Of a stretch of 64,000 nt of DNA, positions 17,928-26,817 are shown one piece after another. Origin of the DNA: CAZSHG01 sp964459995 (lineage in GTDB: Bacteria; UBP14; UBA6098). The notes beneath the pieces were generated by a model. That model was given only the letters and a program-made list of their open reading frames with translations, was not told the DNA's origin and made no database searches. Every line of letters begins with the position of its first letter. Positions within the stretch are counted from its first letter, which is position 1. Position numbers and translations under genes: made by a program. Location: NCBI GenBank assembly GCA_964459995.1, contig CAYWOR010000006.1, positions 1 to 64,000 of the forward strand, read 5' to 3'.

Positions 17928-19364
17928 TTATCTATCGAGCGGTGATTGCACAATAAAACTTTTCCAAACGGTCATATGTTCGAGAGCGAATTCGGGGCCT
18001 TCTCTGCCTATTCCCGACAGCTTATTGCCGCCATATGGGATTAAATCGGCGCGCCAAGTGGGAATATCGTTGATTATAACACCGCCGACATCGATTTTAT
18101 CAAAGGCCGCCTTCGCCAAATGGATATTCGATGTGAATATCCCCGCCTGAAGCCCATAAACAGAGCGGTCTATTGCCGAAAATGCCTCTTCTGGACTATC
18201 CACCGGCTCGATAACCAAAACCGGCCCAAAAGCTTCAGATGCAACAATATTGGCATTCGAGGGGACTTCAGTTAAGACGGTGGGTTCGTAGATAGAACCA
18301 TTACGCGTGCCGCCGATAAGGATTTTTGCGCCACTCTCAACCGCTAAATTCACCCAAGATTCGATTCTTTCAGCCTCTGCAACAGTAATCATCGGGCCTA
18401 CGTCGGTAAGTTCATCCATAGGGTCCCCAACCTTCAAGGCGCGAACATTCGATATCAAAAGCTTCTTGAATTCGTCGAAAACCTCTCGGTGAATATACGC
18501 CCTTTGCGTTGATATGCAAACCTGCCCCGCAAGGGCATACGCGCCCAATGTGATTCTGGCGGCGGCTGTCATGATATCGGCGTCGGAATCGACATAAACA
18601 GCCGAGTTCGAGCCAAGCTCGAAAGCGAAGTGCTTCATTCCGGCGATTTTGGCAAGCCGCTGGCCGACAGAAGGGCTTCCCGTAAAGGTTACAACCTTGA
18701 TGATATCGCTCGAAGCAATCGGTTCAGCGACACTTCCGCCCGGGCCGATAAGAACACTGACCGCCGGTTTAGGCACACCGGCATCCAATAGAAGATCCCC
18801 CAGCATGAGACCGGTTATAGGCGTCCAGCTGGCGGGTTTTAGGATTACCGAATTTCCCGCCGCGATTGCAGGGCCGACTTTGTGAACCGCGAGGTTGAGC
18901 GGAAAATTGAAGGGGGTTATTGCGAGAACCGGTCCCGTTGGGAATCTTTTGCAGAAGCCCCATTTGCCCTCGGATGCCGGCGCGGTCTCGATAGGCAGGA
19001 CTTTGCCGCCCATATGCTCCTCGGCGGCTATAGCCGACAGACGTATAGTTTCGCATGAGCGAGACACCTCGCCTCTCGCTTCACGTATTGTTTTGCCGGA
19101 TTCAATCGAGATTGTTCTCGCAAAATCCTCTTTGCGCTCTTCGAGAAGTTTTTCGGCTTTGTTGAGCCATCCTACGCGCATTCGAATCGTCGATTCTTTA
19201 AGAATCTCGAATCCGAGCTTAGCTGATTTCAGTGCGTCGTCGATCTCTTTCTCTTCCGCAACACAAATATCGGCTATCTTATTGCCGTCGTAAGGATTAA
19301 ATATTGCGAAAGTTTTGCCGGTTTCCCTTTTTTCGCCGCCAATAATAATCGGATATACTGTCAT
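17928..19364 (-). CDS. NAD(P)-dependent aldehyde dehydrogenase
   Basis: The 478-residue enzyme has the aldehyde dehydrogenase landmarks: Asn153 (PFNFPL), the Rossmann GSPSVGQ, the general base Glu249 (FELGSN) and the nucleophile Cys283 (QVCISTQR). The sequence around the Cys and the overall length resemble the lactaldehyde / non-phosphorylating glyceraldehyde-3-phosphate dehydrogenase branch, but the substrate cannot be fixed from sequence alone. It follows pyrC with one base between stop and start (TAAGATG), so it is probably translated by coupling as the last gene of the pyr operon. This is an unusual companion for pyrimidine genes. Confidence 0.9.
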   Translation of the reverse strand: MTVYPIIIGGEKRETGKTFAIFNPYDGNKIADICVAEEKEIDDALKSAKLGFEILKESTIRMRVGWLNKAEKLLEERKEDFARTISIESGKTIREARGEVSRSCETIRLSAIAAEEHMGGKVLPIETAPASEGKWGFCKRFPTGPVLAITPFNFPLNLAVHKVGPAIAAGNSVILKPASWTPITGLMLGDLLLDAGVPKPAVSVLIGPGGSVAEPIASSDIIKVVTFTGSPSVGQRLAKIAGMKHFAFELGSNSAVYVDSDADIMTAAARITLGAYALAGQVCISTQRAYIHREVFDEFKKLLISNVRALKVGDPMDELTDVGPMITVAEAERIESWVNLAVESGAKILIGGTRNGSIYEPTVLTEVPSNANIVASEAFGPVLVIEPVDSPEEAFSAIDRSVYGLQAGIFTSNIHLAKAAFDKIDVGGVIINDIPTWRADLIPYGGNKLSGIGREGPEFALEHMTVWKSFIVQSPLDR

Positions 19365-19365
19365 C

Positions 19366-20661
19366 TTATTCCATTTCGTTAAAAACTATCTCGCCATCGA
19401 CTATTGTCATCACTGCTTTTCCGGTAAGTTTCCATCCGTCGTAGGCGGTGTTTTTCGAGATGCTGGCGAATTTCGACTTATCGACCATCCATTCGAGTTT
19501 CGGGTCGAAGATAGTAACATCTGCAAATGCGCCCTGCGAAAGCGTCCCAGCAGGAAGATCGAAAATTTGCGCTGGGTTTGTGCTCATAAGCTCGATCATA
19601 CGCGAGATTTCGATTAGCCCCTCTTTAACAAAGAATGTATGAATCAGTGCCGCAGAGGTTTCGAGGCCGATAATCCCAAAGGGTGCGGTGATGAAATCGC
19701 GGTCTTTTTCGTGTGTTGGATGCGGGGCGTGGTCGCTTGCGATGGCGTCGATTGTGCCGTCGATAAGCGCTTCACGGAGTATTGCGACATCCTCGGCGCT
19801 CCTAAGCGGCGGATTTACCTTGAAAAGCGCGTCGAAACCTGATTTGGGAATTTCAGCATCGGTAAGGAGCAGGTGGTGCGGTGTGGCTTCGGCTGTGATT
19901 TTCGCGCCACGCGTCTTCGCATCGCGGATTATCTGCACACTCTCGCGCGCACTGACATGACAAAAATGCACCGACGCACCGATATATTCCGCTATCATTA
20001 TGTCGCGCGCAATCATAGCCGTTTCGGCGATTCCCGGAGATGACGGCATTCCGCATTTGCCGCTGACCTCACCCTCGTACATGCTTCCGTTATTGGCCAA
20101 ACCGAGGTCTTCGCAATGAAGGGCGAGTTTCGCGCCAAGCATCGAAGAATAGGTCAATGCGTTACGTAGTAGCTGAGAGTTTTCGACCGGCCTGCCGTCG
20201 TCGGAGAAGGCTACGGCACCGGCCAACGCTAAATCGCCCATCTCGGAAAGCTCTTTGCCTTCGAGGTTTTTGCTGATTGCGGCAATCGGATAGACCCTGC
20301 AAGGTGCGTAGCTTGCGCGATCAAAGATAAACCGAACATCCGAGGCTGTGTCCACCGGCGGATGTGTGTTCGGCATACAGCAGACAGAAGTAAACCCACC
20401 CCTAACAGCGGCTTCCGCGCCGGTTTCGATAGTTTCCGCATCCTCGCCGCCCGGTTCCCGAAAATGGACATGTATATCCACAAGACCCGGAAAGACATAT
20501 TTGCCTGTGGCGTCGATTTCCACGTAGCCTTCGTAGTTTTTGCGGCCACCAATTTTCTCGATAATGTCATCGATTATAAAGACATCGGCGATTTTGTCGA
20601 TGCCATTAGCTGGGTCGATGACACGTCCGTTTTTGATTACAATACCCTTTTTTTCTTCCAT
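19366..20661 (-). CDS. pyrC: dihydroorotase
   Basis: Dihydroorotase interconverts N-carbamoyl-aspartate and dihydroorotate, the third step of pyrimidine synthesis. The 431-residue class I-type protein has the metal ligands in PGLVDIHVHFREPG, ALHCEDL, HFCHVSA and the C-terminal ASDHAPH loop. The frame could begin at GTG 20670, but AGGTGG sits five bases before the ATG at 20661, so that ATG is chosen. The upstream glycosyltransferase stop is 9 bp away. The family also contains allantoinases and dihydropyrimidinases, but the pyrR/pyrB context makes dihydroorotase the clear choice. Confidence 0.94.
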   Translation of the reverse strand: MEEKKGIVIKNGRVIDPANGIDKIADVFIIDDIIEKIGGRKNYEGYVEIDATGKYVFPGLVDIHVHFREPGGEDAETIETGAEAAVRGGFTSVCCMPNTHPPVDTASDVRFIFDRASYAPCRVYPIAAISKNLEGKELSEMGDLALAGAVAFSDDGRPVENSQLLRNALTYSSMLGAKLALHCEDLGLANNGSMYEGEVSGKCGMPSSPGIAETAMIARDIMIAEYIGASVHFCHVSARESVQIIRDAKTRGAKITAEATPHHLLLTDAEIPKSGFDALFKVNPPLRSAEDVAILREALIDGTIDAIASDHAPHPTHEKDRDFITAPFGIIGLETSAALIHTFFVKEGLIEISRMIELMSTNPAQIFDLPAGTLSQGAFADVTIFDPKLEWMVDKSKFASISKNTAYDGWKLTGKAVMTIVDGEIVFNEME

Positions 20662-20670
20662 ATCGACCAC

Positions 20671-21834
20671 CTAATTCTTTGAATTGTTGACTACTCCATA
20701 AAGAAGTTTTTCCGTCTTATCGACAATCGATTTCCACGAAAGGTTTTCTACGGCGAATTTGCGACCGGCACGCGACATTTCGGCGGAGATTTCCGGATTT
20801 TCGATAATTTCAGAAACAGCATCGGCTATGCTCTTCGGATTGGCTCCAGCAGATGCCTTAAGCACACCTGCCGACTCGAAAGTTAAATATGTCCCCCAAT
20901 TTGGCCCCACAATCGGAATTCCGCATGAAGAATAGGCTGAGAGTCTGACAGGCCATGTTCCCACGGCGGTTTCCTCGGTTGACCAAGCTAAAGCGACATC
21001 CAACGCGGCGATATATTTTGCGCTTTCTTCGGTGGATACCGGCCCTCGGAAATGAATTTTATCGCGGACAGAGCTTGCTTTTGCTACTGCCATCAAATTC
21101 TCTTTTCCGGGGCCTCCGCCCACAAAAACAAGACCTATTTGCGGATACCGCTCAGCGAGAATTTCCATCGCCGGAATAACCGGACTATCGACATGATATG
21201 GTAAAATACTCCCTACTGCACCCAATAAAGGCTTGAAAAGTGATAGCTCGATCTTTTCGCGAAGGACATCTTTATTCTCGACCGGGCAGAATATTTCGGT
21301 GTCCACTCCGTTAGGGTGAAACACAAATTTCTCGCGGTCGCCAGTCATTGGCGCGTATTCTTCGATAAGCCCCGGTGCTACACAAATTACCCTATCGGCC
21401 AATTTTAACCGTTTTTTCACCGAAAAATGCAAGTCGAGACTGTTCCACAACTTGTATCTCGATTTTTCACTCGATACCGATTTCTCAGCCTTCAGGCTTC
21501 CATTCATTTCGAGCACGAAGGGGATATTCGCTCTGACAGTATTTCTGGCGATCGAGGCAGAATTATAAAAATCCCTTTCATATACTACATCTAATTCACC
21601 AGCATTGTCATAGAGCCACTTTGCCACTTTTCGCGCCCACAATATCGATATCATCGGTTTTTGAGCGATTTCGACCACTCGAACATTTCGATGTTCGATT
21701 CCACCGAAACCTGCTGGAACAACCAATGTTATCTTGTGGCCAAGATCCGCCAAACCCTCAACTATTGCGCTGACGTGGATTTTCGGCGCACCCTGTCTCT
21801 TGAGGTCGGTATATGCCAGATAGGCTATTCTCAA
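20671..21834 (-). CDS. glycosyltransferase, GT4-like, embedded in the pyr operon
   Basis: The 387-residue cytoplasmic protein has a GT-B glycosyltransferase layout. The N-terminal half has GAPKIHVSAIVEGLADLGH (Gly-rich acceptor side). The C-terminal half has the nucleotide-sugar side with FVGGGPGKENL, DKIHFRGPVS and an EX7E-like region near SYSSCGIPIVGPNWG. It starts with TTG overlapping the TGA of pyrB (TTGA), supported by GGAGG inside pyrB, and ends 9 bp before pyrC. It is therefore locked into the pyrimidine operon on both sides. Its product would be a glycan built with an activated sugar, possibly UDP-linked. Confidence 0.85.
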   Translation of the reverse strand: MRIAYLAYTDLKRQGAPKIHVSAIVEGLADLGHKITLVVPAGFGGIEHRNVRVVEIAQKPMISILWARKVAKWLYDNAGELDVVYERDFYNSASIARNTVRANIPFVLEMNGSLKAEKSVSSEKSRYKLWNSLDLHFSVKKRLKLADRVICVAPGLIEEYAPMTGDREKFVFHPNGVDTEIFCPVENKDVLREKIELSLFKPLLGAVGSILPYHVDSPVIPAMEILAERYPQIGLVFVGGGPGKENLMAVAKASSVRDKIHFRGPVSTEESAKYIAALDVALAWSTEETAVGTWPVRLSAYSSCGIPIVGPNWGTYLTFESAGVLKASAGANPKSIADAVSEIIENPEISAEMSRAGRKFAVENLSWKSIVDKTEKLLYGVVNNSKN

Positions 21835-22766
21835 GCCTCCACAGCCTCCCTACGAAGCGGAGACAGCAGGTAAAGCACTGCCATTCTCACCGCAACGCCG
21901 TTCGTTACCTGTTCCAAAATAACCGATTCATCTGAATCCGCGACATCCTGAGTTATCTCGACCCCCCTATTCATCGGGCCGGGGTGCATAATCATATGAT
22001 CCGAATCCATCAGCGCAACACGGTTCGAATCGATTCCCCACAATCTTGAATACTCACGAAGAGATGGAATATAACCCGAAGTCTGCCTTTCAAGCTGAAG
22101 CCGCATGATGTTCACAACATTAGCGCCGGTAATCGCTTCCTCGATATCGTGGGTTATCTTAACACCCCAGTTTTCGACACCCTTTGGCAAAAGAGTCGCC
22201 GGCGCGCAAAGGGTTATTTCAGCGCCAAGAGCCTTTAAACCAAAAACATTGCTACGTATAACCCTACTGTGAAGCGCATCTCCGACGAGTGCAACCCTAA
22301 GTTCCTCGAGGTCGCCGAATTTCTCGCGAATAGTGAAAAGGTCGAGAAGAGCTTGTGTCGGATGCTCGTGTGAGCCATCGCCGGCGTTGATGACGATGGA
22401 ATTACACCTCCGCGCTATATAATGTGGTGCACCTGTCGCGCTGTGTCGAATTACTATCATGTCGATCTTCATCGCGAGGATGTTCTCGACGGTGTCGCGA
22501 AGGCTTTCGCCTTTTTTCAGGCTCGATGTCGATGCCGAGAAGTTGACAACATCGGCGCTGATTCGTTTTTCGGCAAGCTCGAAGGACATTCGCGTCCGTG
22601 TCGAAGGCTCGAAGAAAAGATTTGCGACGGTTATTCCGCGAAGGGGCGGCACTTTTTTTATATCCCTGTCGAGAACCTCCCGAAAAGCTTTTGCGTGGTC
22701 GAGAATTTCAAGAATTTCCTCGCCGCTGTAGCCTTCTAACCCCAAAAGATGTTTTCTGCTGTTCAT
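21831..22766 (-). CDS. pyrB: aspartate carbamoyltransferase catalytic subunit
   Basis: PyrB joins carbamoyl phosphate and aspartate in the first committed pyrimidine step. The 311 residues include the carbamoyl-phosphate site FFEPSTRTRMSFE, the GDGSHEHPTQALLD signature and HPGPMNRG near the end. No pyrI regulatory subunit gene follows. The ATG at 22766 is served by AGGAG, which lies directly after the U-tract of the attenuator at 22776-22799. Stop and start of the next gene overlap (TTGA). Confidence 0.97.
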   Translation of the reverse strand: MNSRKHLLGLEGYSGEEILEILDHAKAFREVLDRDIKKVPPLRGITVANLFFEPSTRTRMSFELAEKRISADVVNFSASTSSLKKGESLRDTVENILAMKIDMIVIRHSATGAPHYIARRCNSIVINAGDGSHEHPTQALLDLFTIREKFGDLEELRVALVGDALHSRVIRSNVFGLKALGAEITLCAPATLLPKGVENWGVKITHDIEEAITGANVVNIMRLQLERQTSGYIPSLREYSRLWGIDSNRVALMDSDHMIMHPGPMNRGVEITQDVADSDESVILEQVTNGVAVRMAVLYLLSPLRREAVEA

Positions 22767-22775
22767 ATGGCTCCT

Positions 22776-22799
22776 AAAAAAAAGGGGCTAAAAAGCCCC
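22776..22799 (-). terminator. intrinsic terminator or attenuator between pyrR and pyrB
   Basis: On the minus strand GGGGCT-TTTT-AGCCCC is followed by eight T residues. The hairpin begins two bases after the pyrR stop, and the T-tract runs straight into the pyrB ribosome binding site (TTTAGGAG). Terminators between pyrR and downstream pyr genes are PyrR-controlled attenuators in Bacillus. I did not find the canonical PyrR-binding anti-antiterminator consensus in the end of pyrR, so the control mechanism here is open. Confidence 0.85.
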
Positions 22800-22800
22800 G

Positions 22801-23331
22801 TTATTCCTTTATAACTTTGACTACTCGATCTTCTCCGTCAATCTCGTTTATGCGAACCTCGACATATTCTGATTCTTTCAGGCTTATCTGTTTTGCGATG
22901 TAATCCGCGCAGATAGGGTATTCGCGGTTGCCCCTATCGACTACGACCGCCAGTTGGATAGTCTTCGGCCTGCCAAAATCTATTATCTCATCCAGAGCCG
23001 CGCGGACAGTTCGTCCGGTGTATAGCACATCGTCCACAAGGATGACATCTTTGTCTTCGACATCGAAGAGAATCTCCGTGCCGCCGACATTCGGAGAAGC
23101 TGTAAGTTCCTTAAAATCATCGCGGTAAAGAGTAATATCGATGCTTCCCATTGGAATTTCGACCTTCTCGTTCACTTCGATAGTCGCTTTAAGCCTTTCC
23201 GCGAGAAAAACACCCCTGCTCCGAATCCCGATAATGACGAGGTTTGCCGCGCCCTTATTGCGTTCGACAATTTCCAATGCCATGCGTTGAAGGCTTCGGT
23301 CGAGCTGAGTTTTGTCCATAAGTTCGATCAT
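22801..23331 (-). CDS. pyrR: bifunctional pyr operon regulator / uracil phosphoribosyltransferase
   Basis: PyrR binds pyr mRNA in response to UMP and often has uracil phosphoribosyltransferase activity. The 176-residue protein shows the PRPP-binding motif VILVDDVLYTGRT, the IGIRSRG loop and the family N-terminus MDKTQLDRSLQRMALEIVERN. Upstream in-frame codons would add 26 residues. GGAGGT stands four bases before the ATG at 23331, which also gives the usual family length. A short leader (about 22 nt) precedes it, with room for no attenuator, so control probably acts at the terminator before pyrB. Confidence 0.93.
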   Translation of the reverse strand: MIELMDKTQLDRSLQRMALEIVERNKGAANLVIIGIRSRGVFLAERLKATIEVNEKVEIPMGSIDITLYRDDFKELTASPNVGGTEILFDVEDKDVILVDDVLYTGRTVRAALDEIIDFGRPKTIQLAVVVDRGNREYPICADYIAKQISLKESEYVEVRINEIDGEDRVVKVIKE

Positions 23332-23359
23332 AATGACCTCCATAAAAAAAGTCGCGAAT

Positions 23360-23387
23360 AAGATAAATCCGCTTTTGTGATTGTCAA
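23360..23387 (-). promoter_or_regulatory. pyr operon promoter
   Basis: On the minus strand TTGACA (23382-23387) and TATCTT (23360-23365) are separated by 16 bp. The predicted start is near 23353, about 22 nt before the pyrR ATG. The tal terminator lies just upstream. Confidence 0.6.
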
Positions 23388-23435
23388 TATCAAAGCTCCA
23401 TTTGAGCAAAAGGCCATCTATAGAGCATTAGCATG

Positions 23436-23478
23436 AAAAAAAGACCGGAAACCCGCCGGAATTGACGAGTTTCCGTCT
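23436..23478 (-). terminator. terminator of the tkt-tal operon
   Basis: On the minus strand the arms AGAC-GGAAAC (23469-23478) and GTTTCC-GTCT (23442-23452, one bulged G) form a hairpin followed by seven T residues (23436-23442). It lies about 35 bp after the tal stop. The plus strand also ends in T5, so some bidirectional activity is possible. Confidence 0.75.
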
Positions 23479-23513
23479 GTTTTTACGCCGATCCCTCTTA
23501 TCTTGGGAACCGG

Positions 23514-24593
23514 CTAATCAATTTTACTCTCGATGCTCTTTATCAACGAATCGAATGAGGCTGTGAATTTCGCCACACCATCCGACAAGAGCTTGTTAGT
23601 TACCGCATTAAGGTCGATTCCGAAGGCGTCGAGTTTGTCGAGCCGACTAAGGTCCTTTTCAAGTTCCTTTTCGATTGTCAATTCGGCAATGCCGTGGTCT
23701 TCGAAGGCGTCGATGGTTTCCGGAGGCATAGTATTTACAGTATGCGCACCGATTAGCTTATCGACATAGATTGTATCGGAATAATCGGGGTTCTTCGTGC
23801 TTGTGCTCGCCCAAAGTAACCGCTGAACACCTGCGCCCTTTGCCGCTAATTTTTCCCATCTCTCGCCACGGAATATTCTCTTGGACTTCGAGTAGGCTAA
23901 TTTCGCATTCGCAACCGCGGTCTTTCCGAGAAGGCTGTCGATTCCAAGTTCCTTGAGGTTTTTATCGACTGCGCTGTCGATTCGGCTCACAAAAAATGAC
24001 GCCACCGAAGCAACTTTCGAAATATCACCCCCCGAAGCCTCAAAACGTTCCAACCCTTTAATATAAGCATCTGCGATATATTCATAATACAACACCGAGA
24101 AGATAAGGGTAACATTGACATTGACACCACTAGCGACAAGTTCCTCGATGGCTGAAATACCCTCGACCGTTCCCGGCACTTTGAATAATACATTTGGACG
24201 GTGGATAAGGCCGTGCAGACGCCTAATTTCTTCGATTGTGCCCTCGGTATCGAATGCGAGATGGGGGTTGGCTTCGAGGCTAACATAGCCATCAATCCCC
24301 TTCGAAGTGTTGTAAACCGGAAGGAGAATATCTGCGGCGTCGCAGATGTCCTTCACCGCGAGCTTCTCGTAAACCTCGAAGGCAGAGTCACCTTCGCGAG
24401 CTAATCTATTAATTTCGCTATCATAAATTCCGCTTCGTGCAATAGCTTTCTCAAATATAGTCGGATTCGAAGTTAGGCCGGAAATACCGCGCTCGATATA
24501 TTTCTTCAATTCGCCATTTTCGATGATTTCCCTGCTGATGAAATCCAGCCAGACAGATTGACCCAACTCATTGAGTTTGTGGAGTCCCGCCAT
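23514..24593 (-). CDS. tal: transaldolase
   Basis: Transaldolase moves a dihydroxyacetone unit between sugar phosphates in the non-oxidative pentose phosphate pathway. The 359-residue protein belongs to the longer bacterial subfamily (about 360 residues): GQSVWLDFISR at the start, GLTSNPTIFEKAI, and the Schiff-base Lys in NVLFKVPGT. The open frame extends 31 codons upstream into tkt. The ATG at 24593 with GGAG is preferred, and it follows the tkt stop by one base (TGAGATG), which implies coupling. A terminator follows at 23436-23478. Confidence 0.93.
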   Translation of the reverse strand: MAGLHKLNELGQSVWLDFISREIIENGELKKYIERGISGLTSNPTIFEKAIARSGIYDSEINRLAREGDSAFEVYEKLAVKDICDAADILLPVYNTSKGIDGYVSLEANPHLAFDTEGTIEEIRRLHGLIHRPNVLFKVPGTVEGISAIEELVASGVNVNVTLIFSVLYYEYIADAYIKGLERFEASGGDISKVASVASFFVSRIDSAVDKNLKELGIDSLLGKTAVANAKLAYSKSKRIFRGERWEKLAAKGAGVQRLLWASTSTKNPDYSDTIYVDKLIGAHTVNTMPPETIDAFEDHGIAELTIEKELEKDLSRLDKLDAFGIDLNAVTNKLLSDGVAKFTASFDSLIKSIESKID

Positions 24594-24594
24594 C

Positions 24595-26661
24595 TCATTC
24601 TCCTTTTTGGATAATACACGACACCGCCAAATAAACTTCCTGCGCGGTGATACCGAATTTCTCGAATAATTGACCTCCCGGAGCACTCGCCCCGAAGCTG
24701 TCCATACCTATAATAATGCCGTCCAAACCGACATATTTTTCCCATCCAGCGCTATTTCCGGCTTCCACCGCAACACGCTTCTTTACTTCGGAGGGTAAAA
24801 CCATTTCACGATACTCCGTGTCCTGTTGGTCGAAAAGTCTCCAGCAGGGCATAGAGACGACCCGAACATTCACTCCCTCAGATGCGATTTTTTCTGCGGC
24901 TTCCATCGTGATTGCCACCTCGGAACCGGTTGCGATGATTATCGCAGTGGGCATGCCATCGCCTGACTGCCAAAGAACATAGCCCCCATTAGCCAAACCC
25001 TCTGCAGTAAGGCATTTGTCGCGGTCGATTATCGGCAGATTCTGCCGGCTTAAAACCAGTGCCGTGGGGGTTTCCCTTTCCGAAAGGGCGACTCTCCATG
25101 CTTCGATAACCTCGTTGGCGTCCGCAGGTCTTATCACATTAAGATTAGGCACCGCACGAAGAGACATGAGCTGTTCTACCGGCTGATGTGTCGGGCCGTC
25201 CTCGCCCACCCCGATACTGTCATGGCTGAAAACGAAAATTACACGAAGCCTCGAGAGTGCGGCGAGACGAATTGCCGGACGCATATAATCGCTAAATATA
25301 AAAAAGGTTCCGGTAAATGGAATGAAACCGCCATGAAGCGCCATCCCAACGGCTATAGCCCCCATGGCATGTTCACGGACACCGAAATGCAGATTACGTC
25401 CTGTATAATCCCATTGTCCGCCGATCTCGCCCTGAACATTTTCCGGTTTTATATCCGGCGGCTGGAAATCTCCCTTTCCCTTGAGCCATGCGAAGGTCGA
25501 GGGATTTAGATCCGCACAACCGCCGAAAAGATCGGGAAGTCTTTCGCCAAGATACTGCATAACCTTTTCCGAAGCCACGCGAGTGGCAATTTTACCCTCA
25601 TCCATATCGAACATCGGAATATCGTCGAACAAATCCTGAGGAACATCGCCGCAAAATCTGCTTTCAATTTCTCCCGCTTGTATTGGAAATTCACACGAAT
25701 AGGCATCGAAACAACGTTTCCAATCAGCGAACGCCTTTGCGCCATTCACTGCGAAGTCCGCCATATGTTTACGCACTTCTTCAGGGACAATGAAAGGTTC
25801 ATCAAATTCCCATCCGAGCGCTTTTTTTGCCGCAATAAGCTCTTCCTCTCCCAGTGGTGCACCGTGGGAATGATAAGTTCCTGCTTTTTTGGGCGAACCA
25901 TATCCTATGATTGTTTTCACGCGAATAAGTGTCGGTTTCGATTTTTCGATCTTTGCCGCGACAATCGCATCGTCGATGGCGTCGATATCGTTGCCGTCGG
26001 CAACTGAGATAACCTGCCATCCCGCGGCCTCGAAACGAGATGTGATATTCTCGGTAAAAGTTAGCGAGGTTGTTCCAGCGAGCGAAATACCGTTGTCGTC
26101 GTAAAGAACAATTAATTTCCCGAGTTTCAAATGGCCGGCTAGCGAGGCGGCCTCATAGGAAATGCCCTCCATCAGATCGCCGTCGCCGGCGAGGACATAG
26201 GTGTAATGGTTGATAACCTCTTTGCCGTTTCGATTATAAACCGCCGCGAGGTGTGCTTCGGCGACAGCCATTCCAACAGCATTCGCGAAACCCTGACCAA
26301 GCGGGCCGGTGGTTGCTTCGACCTCGGGAGTCATAAAGTTCTCGGGATGGCCGGGGGTTTTGCTTCCCATCTGCCGGAATTGCTTCAAGTCTTCGATAGA
26401 AATTCCGGAACCGGTAAGATGGAGCATTGAATAAAGAAGTGCCGATCCGTGTCCCGCCGAAAGAACAAATCTATCTCGGTCTATCCATCTCGGATTTGCT
26501 GGATCGAATTTGAGATGATTCATCCAAAGCACATAAGCCATCGGCGCGGCACCCATAGGTAACCCCGGATGTCCCGAACGCGCTCTCTGAATGCTATCTG
26601 CAGAAAGAAAGCGGATGGTATTAATCGACTCTTGCGCTAACCCATGCTTCTCGAAAGCCAT
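24595..26661 (-). CDS. tkt: transketolase
   Basis: Transketolase transfers two-carbon ketol units using thiamine diphosphate. The 688-residue full-length enzyme has the N-terminal HPGLPMGAAPMAYVLW segment, the TPP-binding GDGDLMEGISYEAASLAGHL motif, the central pyrimidine-domain segment FIPFTGTFFIFSDYMRPAIR with GVGEDGPTHQP, and a C-terminal domain with IATGSEV. GGAG stands before the ATG, and a strong promoter lies at 26696-26724. Together with tal it forms a two-gene pentose phosphate operon. Confidence 0.97.
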   Translation of the reverse strand: MAFEKHGLAQESINTIRFLSADSIQRARSGHPGLPMGAAPMAYVLWMNHLKFDPANPRWIDRDRFVLSAGHGSALLYSMLHLTGSGISIEDLKQFRQMGSKTPGHPENFMTPEVEATTGPLGQGFANAVGMAVAEAHLAAVYNRNGKEVINHYTYVLAGDGDLMEGISYEAASLAGHLKLGKLIVLYDDNGISLAGTTSLTFTENITSRFEAAGWQVISVADGNDIDAIDDAIVAAKIEKSKPTLIRVKTIIGYGSPKKAGTYHSHGAPLGEEELIAAKKALGWEFDEPFIVPEEVRKHMADFAVNGAKAFADWKRCFDAYSCEFPIQAGEIESRFCGDVPQDLFDDIPMFDMDEGKIATRVASEKVMQYLGERLPDLFGGCADLNPSTFAWLKGKGDFQPPDIKPENVQGEIGGQWDYTGRNLHFGVREHAMGAIAVGMALHGGFIPFTGTFFIFSDYMRPAIRLAALSRLRVIFVFSHDSIGVGEDGPTHQPVEQLMSLRAVPNLNVIRPADANEVIEAWRVALSERETPTALVLSRQNLPIIDRDKCLTAEGLANGGYVLWQSGDGMPTAIIIATGSEVAITMEAAEKIASEGVNVRVVSMPCWRLFDQQDTEYREMVLPSEVKKRVAVEAGNSAGWEKYVGLDGIIIGMDSFGASAPGGQLFEKFGITAQEVYLAVSCIIQKGE

Positions 26662-26695
26662 GATAACTCCAAATTAAGAAACGAAACAGCTTGAT

Positions 26696-26724
26696 ATAAT
26701 AAGACTCCGAATCAATGCCGTCAA
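26696..26724 (-). promoter_or_regulatory. tkt-tal promoter
   Basis: On the minus strand TTGACG (26719-26724), a 17-bp spacer and TATTAT (26696-26701) form a clear sigma70-type promoter. The start near 26689 leaves a leader of about 28 nt that includes GGAG. It is divergent from the DUF192 gene promoter. Confidence 0.75.
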
Positions 26725-26780
26725 GTTTCAAATGAATTGTTTTCGATAAATAACATAACAAATTTTGCTGAGTTAATGGC

Positions 26781-26809
26781 TTGACAATTGGCCTTAGACG
26801 CTATAGAAT
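26781..26809 (+). promoter_or_regulatory. promoter of the DUF192 gene, predicted leaderless transcript
   Basis: A perfect TTGACA (26781-26786), a 17-bp spacer and TAGAAT (26804-26809) are followed after 8 nt by the ATG at 26818. The predicted start falls on or next to the ATG, and no ribosome binding site is present. Confidence 0.7.
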
Positions 26810-26817
26810 TATAAATT

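Noticed and set aside
22801..22900. PyrR-binding anti-antiterminator loop in the end of pyrR
   Set aside because: I looked for the conserved purine-rich loop of Bacillus-type sites on the minus strand and found no convincing match.
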